64,000 bases of DNA from an uncultured Bacteroidales bacterium (GTDB lineage Bacteria; Bacteroidota; Bacteroidia; Bacteroidales; Paludibacteraceae). A program made the translations under genes and the position numbers. The notes below the pieces were generated by a model. It did no database searches. It was not told where the DNA came from and was given only the letters and a program-made list of their open reading frames with translations. The stretch is from the NCBI GenBank assembly GCA_900319105.1, contig ONND01000010.1, positions 1-64,000 on the forward strand, written 5' to 3'. Below, piece by piece: positions 36,001 through 43,926 of the stretch (position 1 is the first letter of the stretch; each line of letters starts with the position of its first letter).

Positions 36001-36066
36001 GAACGCAACGGCGCGAACGACATCGTTGATAAATACTATCAGGACTATGCGACGTACGCTAAATAA
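33001..36066 (+). CDS. DUF2723 (GT117-like) membrane glycosyltransferase
   Basis: 1021-residue GT-C type protein. An N-terminal half with about twelve helices starts TYLLTMEPTASFWDCGEFI, where the acidic cluster is the likely active site; GHPPGAPFF-type VGHPPGAPFFMLMG follows. The C-terminal soluble half ends in helical TPR-like segments. The family is nearly restricted to Bacteroidetes and is related to protein O-mannosyltransferases. Two low-complexity insertions are visible: residues 107-116 from a CCTCCC/GGGAGG palindrome, and 612-621 from a GGACAAA heptamer array just before a membrane helix. Divergent from the glycan cluster. Confidence 0.93.
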   Translation: MKQFKLWNTLCGWVVFAIAAATYLLTMEPTASFWDCGEFISSAWKLDVGHPPGAPFFMLMGHFFSLFASDTAHVAMCVNALSALASAFTILFLFWTITALARKLVKPLPTSTQGEEKNSLWADLGILGAGTVGALAYTFSDTFWFSAVEGEVYASSSLFTAVVFWLILKWDEQADEEGSDKWLILIMYLMGLSIGVHLLNLLTIPAIGLVYYFRKYEFSWKGLIYAFLASCAVLLVILYGIIPGVPTLIGWFELAFVNGLGCPFNTGLAVSIVLIVGFLVWAIWYTRKKEWRWANTAAIMVAMILIGYSSYAALVIRSNADTPMDQNSPDNVFSLKYYLNREQYGDRPLFYGQTYNAPVELEIKGNMCIPVENIGHAQYAPAPKVEGEKDHYVVTGHKTSYKFMPQFCMLFPRMYSSQGSHVQAYKEWANVKGKRVKYDYCGQTKTDYCPTFGENLRFFFRYQVNFMYWRYFMWNFVGRQNDLQSYGEITKGNWISGIPFIDNAMLGDQDLLPTELKENKGHNVYYFLPLLLGLIGIVWQVSKRDKDGKAEGWKNFTLTFLLFFLTGLAIVMYLNQTPYQPRERDYAYAGSFYAFCIWIGLGVLALIDWINGQWTKDKGQWIKNTIAVVVSVVCLGVPALMASQNWDDHDRSQRYSCRDFGANYLKSCESQAILFSNGDNDTFPLWYNQEVEEVGTDIRVCNLSYLQTDWYISQMKRPYYESKALPISWEYKDFMPGKNEIARVDNRLGQPISVEKAFNFLCSEDSRTKTREGDNYIPSDQLYIETPAGEQILFKKKRMYTRSEMMIMEMLSTNKWQRPIYFCATVGNDYYLGLEPYMELTGLAYQITPTRSRDGQPRVNTEKMYDNMMHKFQFGNMNIPGIYIDENLMRMCRTHRMMFAQLAEQLLRENQRDKALEVLDYAEEQLPGYNISYDYTSASMASMYFALGEKEKAEAIMEKVAQSCVEYLRFAASLNRAQKRSLESSTGREAAILGYVLQSCERNGANDIVDKYYQDYATYAK
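34834..34861. repeat. 7-bp tandem array inside DUF2723 gene
   Basis: GGACAAT, GGACAAA, GGACAAA, GGACAAT, contiguous. It encodes a polar loop containing GQWTKDKGQW. Confidence 0.88.
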
Positions 36067-36091
36067 CAAACAACAAACTACAAATGACAAC
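36064..36091. repeat. 7-bp tandem array at DUF2723/cobW junction
   Basis: TAACAAA, CAACAAA, CTACAAA, TGACAAC. It includes the stop TAA (36064-36066) and the next ATG (36084-36086). Confidence 0.85.
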
Positions 36092-37265
36092 AATTAATAA
36101 AATACCTGTATTATTAATCACCGGTTATCTGGGGAGCGGAAAGACGACGCTTCTGAACCGCATCCTCACGAACGAGAAAGGTATTCGCTTCGCCGTTATC
36201 GTCAATGATATCGGCGAGGTGAATATCGATGCCTCGCTTATTCAGCAGGGCGGGGTAGTGAGCCAGCAGGACGATTCGCTGGTGGCGCTGCAGAACGGCT
36301 GTATCTGCTGTACGCTCAAGATGGACTTGATTCAGCAATTGCACGACCTCGTGGCGCAACACGCGTACGACTACATCGTTATCGAGGCATCGGGAATCTG
36401 TGAACCTGCGCCGATCGCACAAACGATCTGTTCATACGCCCAGATGGTTCCTGCTTTTGCGCAGGACGGTCTGCCGGTTATCGATTGTATCTGCTCCGTG
36501 GTCGATGCCCTTCGTCTGCGTGACGAGTTCGACGGCGGAGACGCTTTGGCGCACTACGTGCCGAAAGAAGAAGATCTCGCAGCCCTCGTTATCGAGCAGA
36601 TCGAGTTCAGCAACATTGTACTGCTGAATAAGGCCTCCGAGGTAAGCGAAGAAGAGCTGGCGCGTATCAAATCCATTATTCGCGCTATCCAACCCACCGC
36701 CGAGATCATCGAGACCAACTACTGCGATGTGGACTTCGACAAGATCCTCCACACACGAATGTTTGACTTTGACCGTACCGCTACGTCGGCGGCTTGGATA
36801 CAAGAGGTGGAGGACGCCAGCCATCATCATGACCATGATGACGATGACGACGATGATGATGACCATGATCATGAGCATGGAGACCATGATCACTTGGCGG
36901 AGTTCGGTATCGAGACTTATGTCTATTATGCCCGCAAGCCGTTTGACCTTGGCATGTTCGATGAGTTCGTTGCTGCCCATTGGCCGAAAAACGTGATCCG
37001 CTGCAAAGGAATGTGTTATTTCGCGGAAGAGTACGACATGTGCTATCTCTTTGAGCAGGCAGGCAAGCAGTTTAACCTCCGTAAGGCAGGCGAATGGTTT
37101 GCTACGATGCCCAAGGAGGAGTTGATGCAACTCATGGCGGATGATGCACAGCTCCGCAAAGATTGGGACGACCAGTACGGCGACCGGATGCAGAAACTGG
37201 TCTTCATCGGGCAGCACTTGGATATACCCGCCCTCAAACAAGCACTCGATAACTGCCTGCAATGA
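36084..37265 (+). CDS. CobW/ZNG1-type GTP-dependent metallochaperone
   Basis: G3E GTPase, 393 residues, cytosolic, probably delivering zinc or another divalent metal to a client enzyme. Walker A GYLGSGKTT at 14-22, metal-binding CxCC at 73-76 (NGCICCTLK), VIEASGICEPAPI, and a CobW C-terminal domain. Residues about 247-270 are a His/Asp run (HHHDHDDDDDDDDDHDH), a metal sink between the two domains. No Zur box can be identified. Start codon lies in a heptamer array; it overlaps the lipoprotein gene downstream by four bases. Confidence 0.93.
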   Translation: MTTINKIPVLLITGYLGSGKTTLLNRILTNEKGIRFAVIVNDIGEVNIDASLIQQGGVVSQQDDSLVALQNGCICCTLKMDLIQQLHDLVAQHAYDYIVIEASGICEPAPIAQTICSYAQMVPAFAQDGLPVIDCICSVVDALRLRDEFDGGDALAHYVPKEEDLAALVIEQIEFSNIVLLNKASEVSEEELARIKSIIRAIQPTAEIIETNYCDVDFDKILHTRMFDFDRTATSAAWIQEVEDASHHHDHDDDDDDDDDHDHEHGDHDHLAEFGIETYVYYARKPFDLGMFDEFVAAHWPKNVIRCKGMCYFAEEYDMCYLFEQAGKQFNLRKAGEWFATMPKEELMQLMADDAQLRKDWDDQYGDRMQKLVFIGQHLDIPALKQALDNCLQ

Positions 37266-38983
37266 GAAAAATCATCGCGATCATAGGGATAGTCCTGGTG
37301 TGCGTGGGATGCGCTAACCGGGGTATCGGACCACAAGGCGGACCGAGGGATTCGATTCCTCCGCAACCCTTGCGGTCTGTGCCCGAGAACGGCGCTCTGA
37401 ACTTCACAGGAAAGAAGATAGATGTAACGTTCAGCGAGTACCTCCAACTGGATAATATCAGTCAGAACCTGCTGATGTCACCTCCGCAGCAACACGCCCC
37501 GGAGGTTAAAGCGAACGGTAAACACTTGATCGTCCAGTTTGAGGATACCCTCAAGCCGAACACCACCTATACGCTCGATTTCGGACATTCGGTCTGCGAT
37601 TTTACGGAGCGAAACCCGCTACCGAACTATACCTTCGCGTTCTCGACAGGACCTGTTATTGATACCTTGCAACTCAGCGGTCGCGTCTATGACGCAGAGA
37701 ACCTCAACCCGCTCAAGGGGATCACGGTGGGCGTATATGCCAACCTTGAGGACTCCGTCTTCACCCGACTTCCTTTTGACCGCATCGGGCGGACGGACTC
37801 GGCGGGCGCTTTCCGGATAGGAAACATGCAGGAGGGTGTCTATCGCCTTTATGCCGTGGAGGATATCAGTCGCGACTATCGTTTGACGATAGGAGAGCCG
37901 CTCGCCTATGCGGATGAGACGGTGACGCCCGAGGCGCAGACCGACTCGGCACTCACCCTTTGGCTCTTCTCCCAACAGCAGCAACGCCTTTACATGCAGC
38001 GTACCCAGCGCGAGAAACAGCATAAGATCATCATTCCTTTCTCCGCTACACCGGATAGTATGCCTCAGGTGCGACCGCTGACGGACAGCCTCAATTACTA
38101 CATCACGTATAGCGCCAAGCGTGACACGCTCACAATGTGGCTCACCGACAGCACCTCCATCCTTCATGACTCGCTTTTCCTGGAGATCCGGTACCGCCGC
38201 ACCGACTCGGTCTATCATCTGGAATGGGCGATGGACACCCTGCGGGCAATCTGGCGGAAACCTCGTATGTCAGCGAAGATGCAGAAGATGATGCAGGAGC
38301 GGCAAAAGAACCGCAAGGTGGACATCCGTTCCAATGCCCGCTCGGGATTCGATATCTACGATACCCTGCGCATCGTCTCAACGACTCCCTTAAAGGATTT
38401 CATCGCCGACTCGATGCACCTCTACGAACGTATTGATACCATCCTCAAACCCGTAGCATTTAAGATAGCACCTACCGACACGCTGCCTATGCAGTTGGAT
38501 CTCATGGCGTCCCTTAAGGCGGGTAAGAAATACGAACTGCACCTCGATAGTGCGGCGCTGCATGATGTCTATGACGCACCGAACAAACAGGAGAAATTCA
38601 CGCTGCAACTCAAGACGCCGGAGGACTATTCCACACTGCGGGTCAAGCTGAATCCGTACCTGCCGAAAGCCCGCATCCAATTGCTCAATGCGCGGGACGA
38701 GGTCGTTCGGGAGTTGCCGGCTAATCCTGCAGGAGCATTCTTCAACTACCTCAAACCGGATGTCTATTACCTGCGTCTCTATCTTGATCTGAACGACGAC
38801 CAGCGTTGGACAACAGGTAGTTGGGATGAGCACCGACAGCCCGAACAGGTCTTCTATTTCCCTGCGAAACTGCAGACCAAGCCCAACTGGGATTTTGAGG
38901 AAGAGTGGGATTATCTTGCGGTACCGCAGACCGTAGCCAAGCCCGCGGAACTCATCAAAGCATCTTCGTCTAAAAAGAAGTAA
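37262..38983 (+). CDS. Lipoprotein with N-terminal Ig-like (Big_5) domain
   Basis: 573 residues. Lipobox LVCVGCAN gives a lipidated Cys near 18. The Big_5/SbsA Ig-like domain covers about 30-130 (PPQPLRSVPENGALN ... KIDVTFSEYLQLDN, typical of this Bacteroidetes family). A carboxypeptidase-regulatory-like beta domain follows (LQLSGRVYDAENLNPLKGI and AGAFRIGNMQEGVYRLYAVED). The rest is beta-rich and ends in a Lys/Ser tail. Role unknown; gliding or cell-envelope functions have been suggested for relatives. ATGA overlap with cobW. Confidence 0.87.
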   Translation: MRKIIAIIGIVLVCVGCANRGIGPQGGPRDSIPPQPLRSVPENGALNFTGKKIDVTFSEYLQLDNISQNLLMSPPQQHAPEVKANGKHLIVQFEDTLKPNTTYTLDFGHSVCDFTERNPLPNYTFAFSTGPVIDTLQLSGRVYDAENLNPLKGITVGVYANLEDSVFTRLPFDRIGRTDSAGAFRIGNMQEGVYRLYAVEDISRDYRLTIGEPLAYADETVTPEAQTDSALTLWLFSQQQQRLYMQRTQREKQHKIIIPFSATPDSMPQVRPLTDSLNYYITYSAKRDTLTMWLTDSTSILHDSLFLEIRYRRTDSVYHLEWAMDTLRAIWRKPRMSAKMQKMMQERQKNRKVDIRSNARSGFDIYDTLRIVSTTPLKDFIADSMHLYERIDTILKPVAFKIAPTDTLPMQLDLMASLKAGKKYELHLDSAALHDVYDAPNKQEKFTLQLKTPEDYSTLRVKLNPYLPKARIQLLNARDEVVRELPANPAGAFFNYLKPDVYYLRLYLDLNDDQRWTTGSWDEHRQPEQVFYFPAKLQTKPNWDFEEEWDYLAVPQTVAKPAELIKASSSKKK

Positions 38984-39655
38984 ATGACCCCCATGGTAAA
39001 TAGTAAGTGGTTTGGCTATTCGTTTCTGGCGTTCGGCTTGCTGATTCAGGTCGTAACATACCTCATCTCGAATTCCCTCAACCCCTATTCGCTCATTCAT
39101 CTCTCGCTCATCAGCGGCTGTCTGGGCGTTTTCTCGGTCGTACTCACGGCACAGGGAAATATATGGATGTACCTCTTTGGCTTTGCGCAGGTAATCACCT
39201 ATACCATCCTCTGTTTCCAGCAGCGTTTCTATGCCGAGATAGCCATCAATGCCTATTATTTCCTGACGATGGTTTATGGCGTGTATGCTTGGCGTAAACG
39301 CCTGAACGCCGACGCTTCTACTATCTCTCCGCGCAACCTCACATGGAAGGCCGTAGTGCTCATCGCCGTTGCTACGGTCATCGGCGCATGGCTGGTAGGA
39401 TGGGGATTAGCGGCGTGGACAGATGATACGCAGCCTTACCTGGATGCCTATACAACAGTACCTGCACTTGTGGCGCAGGTACTGATGATTCTTGTCTATC
39501 GCGAGCATTGGTTCATATGGCTCGCCGTGGATCTGTTTAGTGTCGTTCTATGGCTTCGTGCCGGTGATTATTGTCTGGCAGCGTTGTACGCTTTCTGGTG
39601 TTTGAACTGCCTCTACGGCCTTTACCGCTGGAAATCCCTAACCACTAACCCCTAA
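38984..39655 (+). CDS. pnuC: Nicotinamide riboside transporter PnuC
   Basis: Facilitated uptake of nicotinamide riboside for NAD synthesis; 223 residues, seven predicted helices. LLIQVVTYLISN, FGFAQVITYTILCFQQRFYAE (in parts), NAYYFLTMVYGVYAWRKR, and the late WFIWLAVDLFSVVLW plus LYAFWCLNCLYGLYRWK are the PnuC hallmarks. The final codons and stop fall inside a 12-unit heptamer array. ATG at 38984 directly follows the upstream stop; 38993 is an alternative start. Confidence 0.92.
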   Translation: MTPMVNSKWFGYSFLAFGLLIQVVTYLISNSLNPYSLIHLSLISGCLGVFSVVLTAQGNIWMYLFGFAQVITYTILCFQQRFYAEIAINAYYFLTMVYGVYAWRKRLNADASTISPRNLTWKAVVLIAVATVIGAWLVGWGLAAWTDDTQPYLDAYTTVPALVAQVLMILVYREHWFIWLAVDLFSVVLWLRAGDYCLAALYAFWCLNCLYGLYRWKSLTTNP

Positions 39656-39720
39656 CCGTACACCATACACCGTACACCGTACACCGTACACCGTACACCG
39701 TACACCGTACACCATACACC
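39637..39720. repeat. Twelve-unit 7-bp tandem array, pnuC/DUF4837 junction
   Basis: Exactly 84 bp: CCTAACC, ACTAACC, CCTAACC, then nine RTACACC units. It starts inside pnuC, contains its stop, and ends at the base before the stop codon of the convergent gene. It is the longest array in the window. Confidence 0.97.
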
Positions 39721-40758
39721 TTACTCCTTCTCATTCGGCATCTTCAGGGTATAGAGGATCGCCTCCATCTGGCGCATGGCATTGCGTTTCTTCTGACCTG
39801 CAGCGTAGAGGAACGCCTCGGCGGTCACTATGCGGCCGTTCACTTGATCCAGTCTCGTCAGGCTGACGAAAGGACCACCCATCGCTTCTCCGTTCATAAT
39901 CTTCCATAGGCCGCGTGTCTCCATCGCATAGAAACCGCCTACTGTGTCCCGCAACGCCGCTACACTACGCGTCACAGGCGGGAAATGCTTGTACTCCGTG
40001 CCCATATAACTGCCCTCCACTTGTGCGGTCACCAGCTTGCCCATCACCGTATTACGCATCGCGATAATAGAGTCGTTGCTGAACTGTTCCTGCGCCGTGT
40101 ACGGGTAACTATAGACCACTACATCCTTGCGCATCGGACCTTTGTTGTTGCAGCACCACAGGACATTTACCATTTTGCCATTTACCATGTTGTCATTTAC
40201 TTTCAGAGTGGTATCCATAATGAGCATGTAGTCCTCAGGAATCAATATATCATAGCCCTGTTTGTTAAGTATCGCACGCGCGTCCTTATTCGTATTCGCG
40301 CGATAGAAGCGGATCTGACGGGCTAACTCTTCCTGTACAAACCACTCGCGGATGCGTCCGCCGTTCGTCTGCCAGTACGCTAATAAATCCTCCTCACTCG
40401 GCGCCTGAATACGGATCATCGCCTGAGGTTTGGACCATACATCACGCGATTTGGTGGTCTTCACCTGAGTGTATTTATGCTCGTTGATATCAATAAGCAG
40501 GATATTACGCGAAGCCTTGAAGAGGTCATCGAACTGATTGACAGGCACATGCGAGGTCGTAAAGGTCGCTTCCATCTGGGGCAGGCCATACATGTCAGCA
40601 CGCATCGTGTCGCAAAGGGCTTTCGATACACTCGACGGACTCACCACGATGCACTCGTAGATAGACCCCGTGGCGGAAGTTAACAAACGATCGGTGCTCT
40701 TTCCGCAACCCATCATTACCAGCGCTAATAGCGAAATAAAGATACTCTTTTTCATCAT
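39721..40758 (-). CDS. DUF4837 family lipoprotein
   Basis: 345 residues. Lipobox LALVMMGCGK, mature Cys about 18. The body matches the Bacteroidetes DUF4837 family: early AxGSIYECIVV, a central helical part, IPEDYMLIMDTTLKV, and the ending WKIMNGEAMGGPFVSLTRLD. Periplasmic or outer-membrane lipoprotein of unknown function. Residues about 185-199 (VNDNMVNGKMVN) come from a TTTACCA/TTTGCCA array. Two adjacent ATGs serve as start. It has its own promoter. Confidence 0.88.
   Translation of the reverse strand: MMKKSIFISLLALVMMGCGKSTDRLLTSATGSIYECIVVSPSSVSKALCDTMRADMYGLPQMEATFTTSHVPVNQFDDLFKASRNILLIDINEHKYTQVKTTKSRDVWSKPQAMIRIQAPSEEDLLAYWQTNGGRIREWFVQEELARQIRFYRANTNKDARAILNKQGYDILIPEDYMLIMDTTLKVNDNMVNGKMVNVLWCCNNKGPMRKDVVVYSYPYTAQEQFSNDSIIAMRNTVMGKLVTAQVEGSYMGTEYKHFPPVTRSVAALRDTVGGFYAMETRGLWKIMNGEAMGGPFVSLTRLDQVNGRIVTAEAFLYAAGQKKRNAMRQMEAILYTLKMPNEKE
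40161..40202. repeat. 7-8-bp tandem array inside DUF4837 gene
   Basis: TTTACCA, TTTTGCCA, TTTACCA, TGTTGTCA, TTTACTT in register with the reading frame. Confidence 0.7.
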
Positions 40759-40777
40759 TATTAAGTATTTGAGACTG

Positions 40778-40809
40778 CAAAATTACATATTTTCTGCGAA
40801 ATAAACAAA
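40778..40809 (-). promoter_or_regulatory. Promoter of the DUF4837 gene
   Basis: TAATTTTG (40785-40778) and TTTG at 40809-40806, spacer 20. It lies back to back with the AraC promoter. Confidence 0.7.
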
Positions 40810-40824
40810 AAAAAACGAAAAAAA

Positions 40825-40856
40825 TTTGCATATTTCAAAAAATTATACTACCTTTG
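40825..40856 (+). promoter_or_regulatory. Promoter of the AraC-type regulator
   Basis: TTTGCATATTTC from 40825, TACCTTTG at 40849-40856, spacer 20. Confidence 0.87.
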
Positions 40857-40914
40857 CAGCCGCAGTGAGAAAAATGAATAAGTTTAACAGACAATCTTTT
40901 AATCTAATAATTTT

Positions 40915-41769
40915 ATGACACTTTACACAGACTCAATCTTTCTGACAAATGAGACAGAGGGGTTTAAACAGTGCCGGGATACGCGTTGGGAGATTTCCAC
41001 GACGGTTCTATTATGCACCGCCGGCTTCATTGATGTCTTCTATCGTGGAGAAATGTTACGAATAGGTAAGGATGATATCTTCATCCGTGTGCCGAACGCC
41101 ACGAAGTTAGGTCCGTTCGAGATGTCGCCGGACTTCCGCTTCATGCAGATTTCTATTCCTATCACGCTCTTCGAAAATCTGATGTACGGGAATATGCGTG
41201 TGGAGCCGAACTGGTGGGCGAAGCAGGAGTACCTCAAGCTGCATCCCGTCTTCCATCTGTCGGCGAAATCGATTGAGTTTTGCGAGGTATATTTCCATCT
41301 GTTGACGTTACAGCTCCAGGATAAGCAGTCCGAGTACCGCAAGCAGATCCTTATGCTCATCGCCCGCGGTGCAACCATGGAATTGCTCAATTATATGGAT
41401 AAGGCGGTTTCGTTTGATGATATCATGCATCGTACGTCTGTTAATTCCAGCGACTATACCTTCCGTGCCTTCACCCAGCTCTTACGTGAGTTCCCTCATG
41501 AGCGTGAGGTACAATGGTACGCAAAGAAACTGGACATCACTCCGAAATATCTGTCGGAGATATGCAAGGAGCGTAGCGGCAAGTCTGCCAGCGAGTGGAT
41601 CGCTGATATCACGGTAGCCGAACTCAAGCATTACCTGCGCGAGACGACGCTTCCTATCCGCGAGGTAGCGAAAGCAATGGAGTTCCCCAATGCCAGTTTC
41701 TTCTGCCAATATACGAAGAAGCATACAGGCATGACGCCGAACCACTTCCGCAAAACCAAAGAAGCATAA
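40915..41769 (+). CDS. AraC family transcriptional regulator
   Basis: 284 residues. The N-terminal 160 or so form a cupin-like sensor domain. The C-terminal AraC HTH domain (about 185-282) has WYAKKLDITPKYLSEICKE (first helix-turn-helix) and IREVAKAMEFPNASFFCQYTKKHTGMTPNHFR (in parts) as the second. The ligand is unknown. Single gene with its own promoter and terminator, so autoregulation or a distant target is likely. Divergent DUF4837 gene could be controlled too. Confidence 0.95.
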   Translation: MTLYTDSIFLTNETEGFKQCRDTRWEISTTVLLCTAGFIDVFYRGEMLRIGKDDIFIRVPNATKLGPFEMSPDFRFMQISIPITLFENLMYGNMRVEPNWWAKQEYLKLHPVFHLSAKSIEFCEVYFHLLTLQLQDKQSEYRKQILMLIARGATMELLNYMDKAVSFDDIMHRTSVNSSDYTFRAFTQLLREFPHEREVQWYAKKLDITPKYLSEICKERSGKSASEWIADITVAELKHYLRETTLPIREVAKAMEFPNASFFCQYTKKHTGMTPNHFRKTKEA

Positions 41770-41796
41770 AAAAAGCAGCCTTGAGCTGCTTTTTTT
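41768..41796 (+). terminator. Terminator of the AraC gene
   Basis: AAAAAAGCAGC-CTTGA-GCTGCTTTTTT, a strong intrinsic hairpin with a U-tract. Confidence 0.93.
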
Positions 41797-41831
41797 ATGT
41801 ACAATTTACAATGTACAATTTACAATGTACA
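41797..41831. repeat. 7-bp tandem array after AraC terminator
   Basis: ATGTACA, ATTTACA, ATGTACA, ATTTACA, ATGTACA: five perfect alternating units immediately after the terminator T-run. Confidence 0.93.
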
Positions 41832-41910
41832 AAGGGGTCTTGGGGTTTGGTACAAGGTTTTAAGATACGTACTTTCTATCAAGTTAGTACCAAAGTCACC
41901 AGAACGCTTT

Positions 41911-41938
41911 ATTAATTGTTAATTATTAATTGTTAATT
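41911..41938. repeat. 7-bp tandem array before glyA stop
   Basis: ATTAATT, GTTAATT, ATTAATT, GTTAATT, contiguous. Confidence 0.9.
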
Positions 41939-41943
41939 TCTTT

Positions 41944-43224
41944 TTACCAAGCAAAGAGCGGATGTTTGGTCATTTCGCGGTTGACCTCTGCGCGGACAGC
42001 CGCGATGACCTGCTCGTTCGTCGGATCCATCAGTACGCGGTCGATCAACTCAACGATCCAACCCATCTGATCTTCCTTCAGCCCACGCGTCGTGATAGCC
42101 GGAGTACCGAACCTTAGACCGCTGGTTTGGAAAGCCGAACGGCTGTCAAACGGAACCATGTTCTTATTGGTCGTGATGTCAGCGCTCACTAAGGCCTGCT
42201 CGGCTACCTTCCCCGTCAGATCCGGATACTTGGTACGCAGGTCGATGAGCATGGAGTGGTTGTCCGTTCCGCCGGAGATCACCTTGTAGCCCTTGTCCAT
42301 GAAAGCCTGTGCCATTACGGCTGCATTCCGTTTAACCTGTTTCTGGTAGGTCTTGAAATCCTCCGTCAGGGCCTCACCGAAAGCAACGGCTTTAGCGGCA
42401 ATCACGTGCTCCAACGGACCACCTTGCGTGCCGGGGAAGACCGCTGAGTCAAGCAGAGCACTCATTTTCTTGATCTCACCCTTCGGCGTCGTTTTACCCC
42501 AAGGATTGTCAAAATCCTTGCCCATGAGGATGATACCTCCTCGTGGTCCGCGAAGCGTCTTATGCGTTGTACTGGTCACGATGTGCGCGTACTTGAGCGG
42601 GTTCTCCAACAAGCCTGCAGCAATCAATCCTGCCGGATGTGCCATATCGACCATGAAGATCGCACCGATCTCATCCGCTACGCGACGGATACGAGCATAG
42701 TCCCACTCGCGGCTGTAGGCACTCGCACCGGCAATGATTAGTTTCGGTTTGTTCGTGCGCGCCTTGAGCTCCAGGTCATCGTAGTCCACACGACCGGTCT
42801 CGGGATTCAGATCATAACCGATGGCGTTGAACATCAGCCCCGAGAAATTAACGGCCGAACCATGACTGAGGTGACCACCGTGACTCAGGTTCAGCCCCAT
42901 GAACGTGTCTCCGGCTTTGAGGCAAGCCATGAAAACGGCCATGTTTGCCTGCGCTCCCGAGTGCGGTTGCACATTCACGTACTCGGCATGGTAGAGTTGC
43001 TTCAGCCGGTCGCGGGCGATATTCTCCGCTACGTCCACTACCTCGCAACCTCCGTAGTAGCGATGCCCGGGATAACCCTCCGCGTACTTATTGGTCAGTA
43101 CGCTCCCCATCGCTTCCATCACTTGGTCGCTAACGAAGTTCTCACTGGCGATCAACTCGATGCCTTTCGTCTGACGTTCGCGCTCCCGGCGGATGACGTC
43201 AAAAATCTCTGTGTCACGATTCAT
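41944..43224 (-). CDS. glyA: Serine hydroxymethyltransferase
   Basis: PLP enzyme interconverting serine and glycine with tetrahydrofolate; 426 residues. [25 protein letters not shown], and [15 protein letters not shown] with the Schiff-base Lys are complete. Single gene with a promoter at 43252-43283. No glycine riboswitch or PurR-like site was recognised in the short leader. Confidence 0.98.
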   Translation of the reverse strand: MNRDTEIFDVIRRERERQTKGIELIASENFVSDQVMEAMGSVLTNKYAEGYPGHRYYGGCEVVDVAENIARDRLKQLYHAEYVNVQPHSGAQANMAVFMACLKAGDTFMGLNLSHGGHLSHGSAVNFSGLMFNAIGYDLNPETGRVDYDDLELKARTNKPKLIIAGASAYSREWDYARIRRVADEIGAIFMVDMAHPAGLIAAGLLENPLKYAHIVTSTTHKTLRGPRGGIILMGKDFDNPWGKTTPKGEIKKMSALLDSAVFPGTQGGPLEHVIAAKAVAFGEALTEDFKTYQKQVKRNAAVMAQAFMDKGYKVISGGTDNHSMLIDLRTKYPDLTGKVAEQALVSADITTNKNMVPFDSRSAFQTSGLRFGTPAITTRGLKEDQMGWIVELIDRVLMDPTNEQVIAAVRAEVNREMTKHPLFAW

Positions 43225-43251
43225 ATGTTGTTTGTTTTATGAAATTTGCTG

Positions 43252-43283
43252 CAAAGATACGACAAATTTACTATATACGCAAA
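43252..43283 (-). promoter_or_regulatory. Promoter of glyA
   Basis: TATCTTTG (43259-43252) with TTTGCGTATATA starting at 43283, spacer 20. Confidence 0.87.
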
Positions 43284-43308
43284 TAATTCAGCATTTTTAT
43301 CATAAATA

Positions 43309-43339
43309 CTTGCATATATCAAAAAAAAGCTGTAAATTT
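43309..43339 (+). promoter_or_regulatory. Promoter of the YwqG/Sel1 cluster
   Basis: CTTGCATATATC from 43309 and TAAATTTG at 43332-43339, spacer 19. Confidence 0.82.
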
Positions 43340-43382
43340 GCAGCGGATTAATGATTAGTACCTAATTGAACACTCCCTATGT

Positions 43383-43898
43383 ATGCTGCCGGATGACAAC
43401 ATAAACCGCATGTGGGGTTTTGCTCAACTTCCTGACTCGTTTCCGTATCCTTTCCATGGAGAGGATAATCCGATGACGCCGGTATGCCAGGCGCATTTAG
43501 ACGGAGGCATTCTTTATATCTTTGCCGATTTGGACTATTTCTTTGGAGATTTGGACGCCGAAAGCGGTCATATAGGCGAGTGGGATAAGGGTTTTTACCG
43601 TGTATTATATACGATGGAGGATACTCCGTTGCATCTCCATGAGATATGTTATCCGGACGGCACTCCTGCCGTGCCGGAAGCACGTCCGTTAGGGGAGGAA
43701 CTGCTTCATCCGCCTACCTGCTGGACGGATGAGTTGGCGCAGGACTATCCCGGGTACGAAGTGTTATTCCAACTGGACGAAGATGACGATATAGGTCTGC
43801 GGTTCTATGATTGCGGCACGCTGTTTTTCCTCATTAAGCCGGAAGACCTCCAAGCGCACCGCTTTGACCGCGTTCGCTGTGCCCTGTACTCCTACTAA
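43383..43898 (+). CDS. YwqG/DUF1963 family protein
   Basis: 171 residues, cytosolic. NRMWGFAQLPDSFPYP, MTPVCQAHLDGGILYIFADLDYF (in parts), GEWDKGFYRVLY and LFQLDEDDDIGLRFYDCGTLFFLI match the DUF1963/YwqG family. Members are common next to polymorphic-toxin and contact-dependent systems as presumed immunity or accessory proteins; no activity is established. First gene of a + strand cluster. The protein is acidic. Confidence 0.83.
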   Translation: MLPDDNINRMWGFAQLPDSFPYPFHGEDNPMTPVCQAHLDGGILYIFADLDYFFGDLDAESGHIGEWDKGFYRVLYTMEDTPLHLHEICYPDGTPAVPEARPLGEELLHPPTCWTDELAQDYPGYEVLFQLDEDDDIGLRFYDCGTLFFLIKPEDLQAHRFDRVRCALYSY

Positions 43899-43926
43899 AT
43901 GACCAAATAAATGGTAAATGAATGAA
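43893..43926. repeat. Degenerate 7-bp array at ywqG/Sel1 junction
   Basis: TAAATGA-type units contain the stop of the first gene and the ATG (43922) of the second. Confidence 0.5.

Noticed and set aside
33310-36093. 927-codon open frame antisense to the DUF2723 gene
   Set aside because: The DUF2723 frame has clear family motifs, and its codon bias keeps the opposite frame open. The antisense translation shows no domain or signal.
39637-39720. CRISPR array
   Set aside because: Units are seven bases with no spacers, and there are no cas genes.
43225-43251. Glycine riboswitch before glyA
   Set aside because: The leader from the promoter box to the ATG is under 30 bases, too short.
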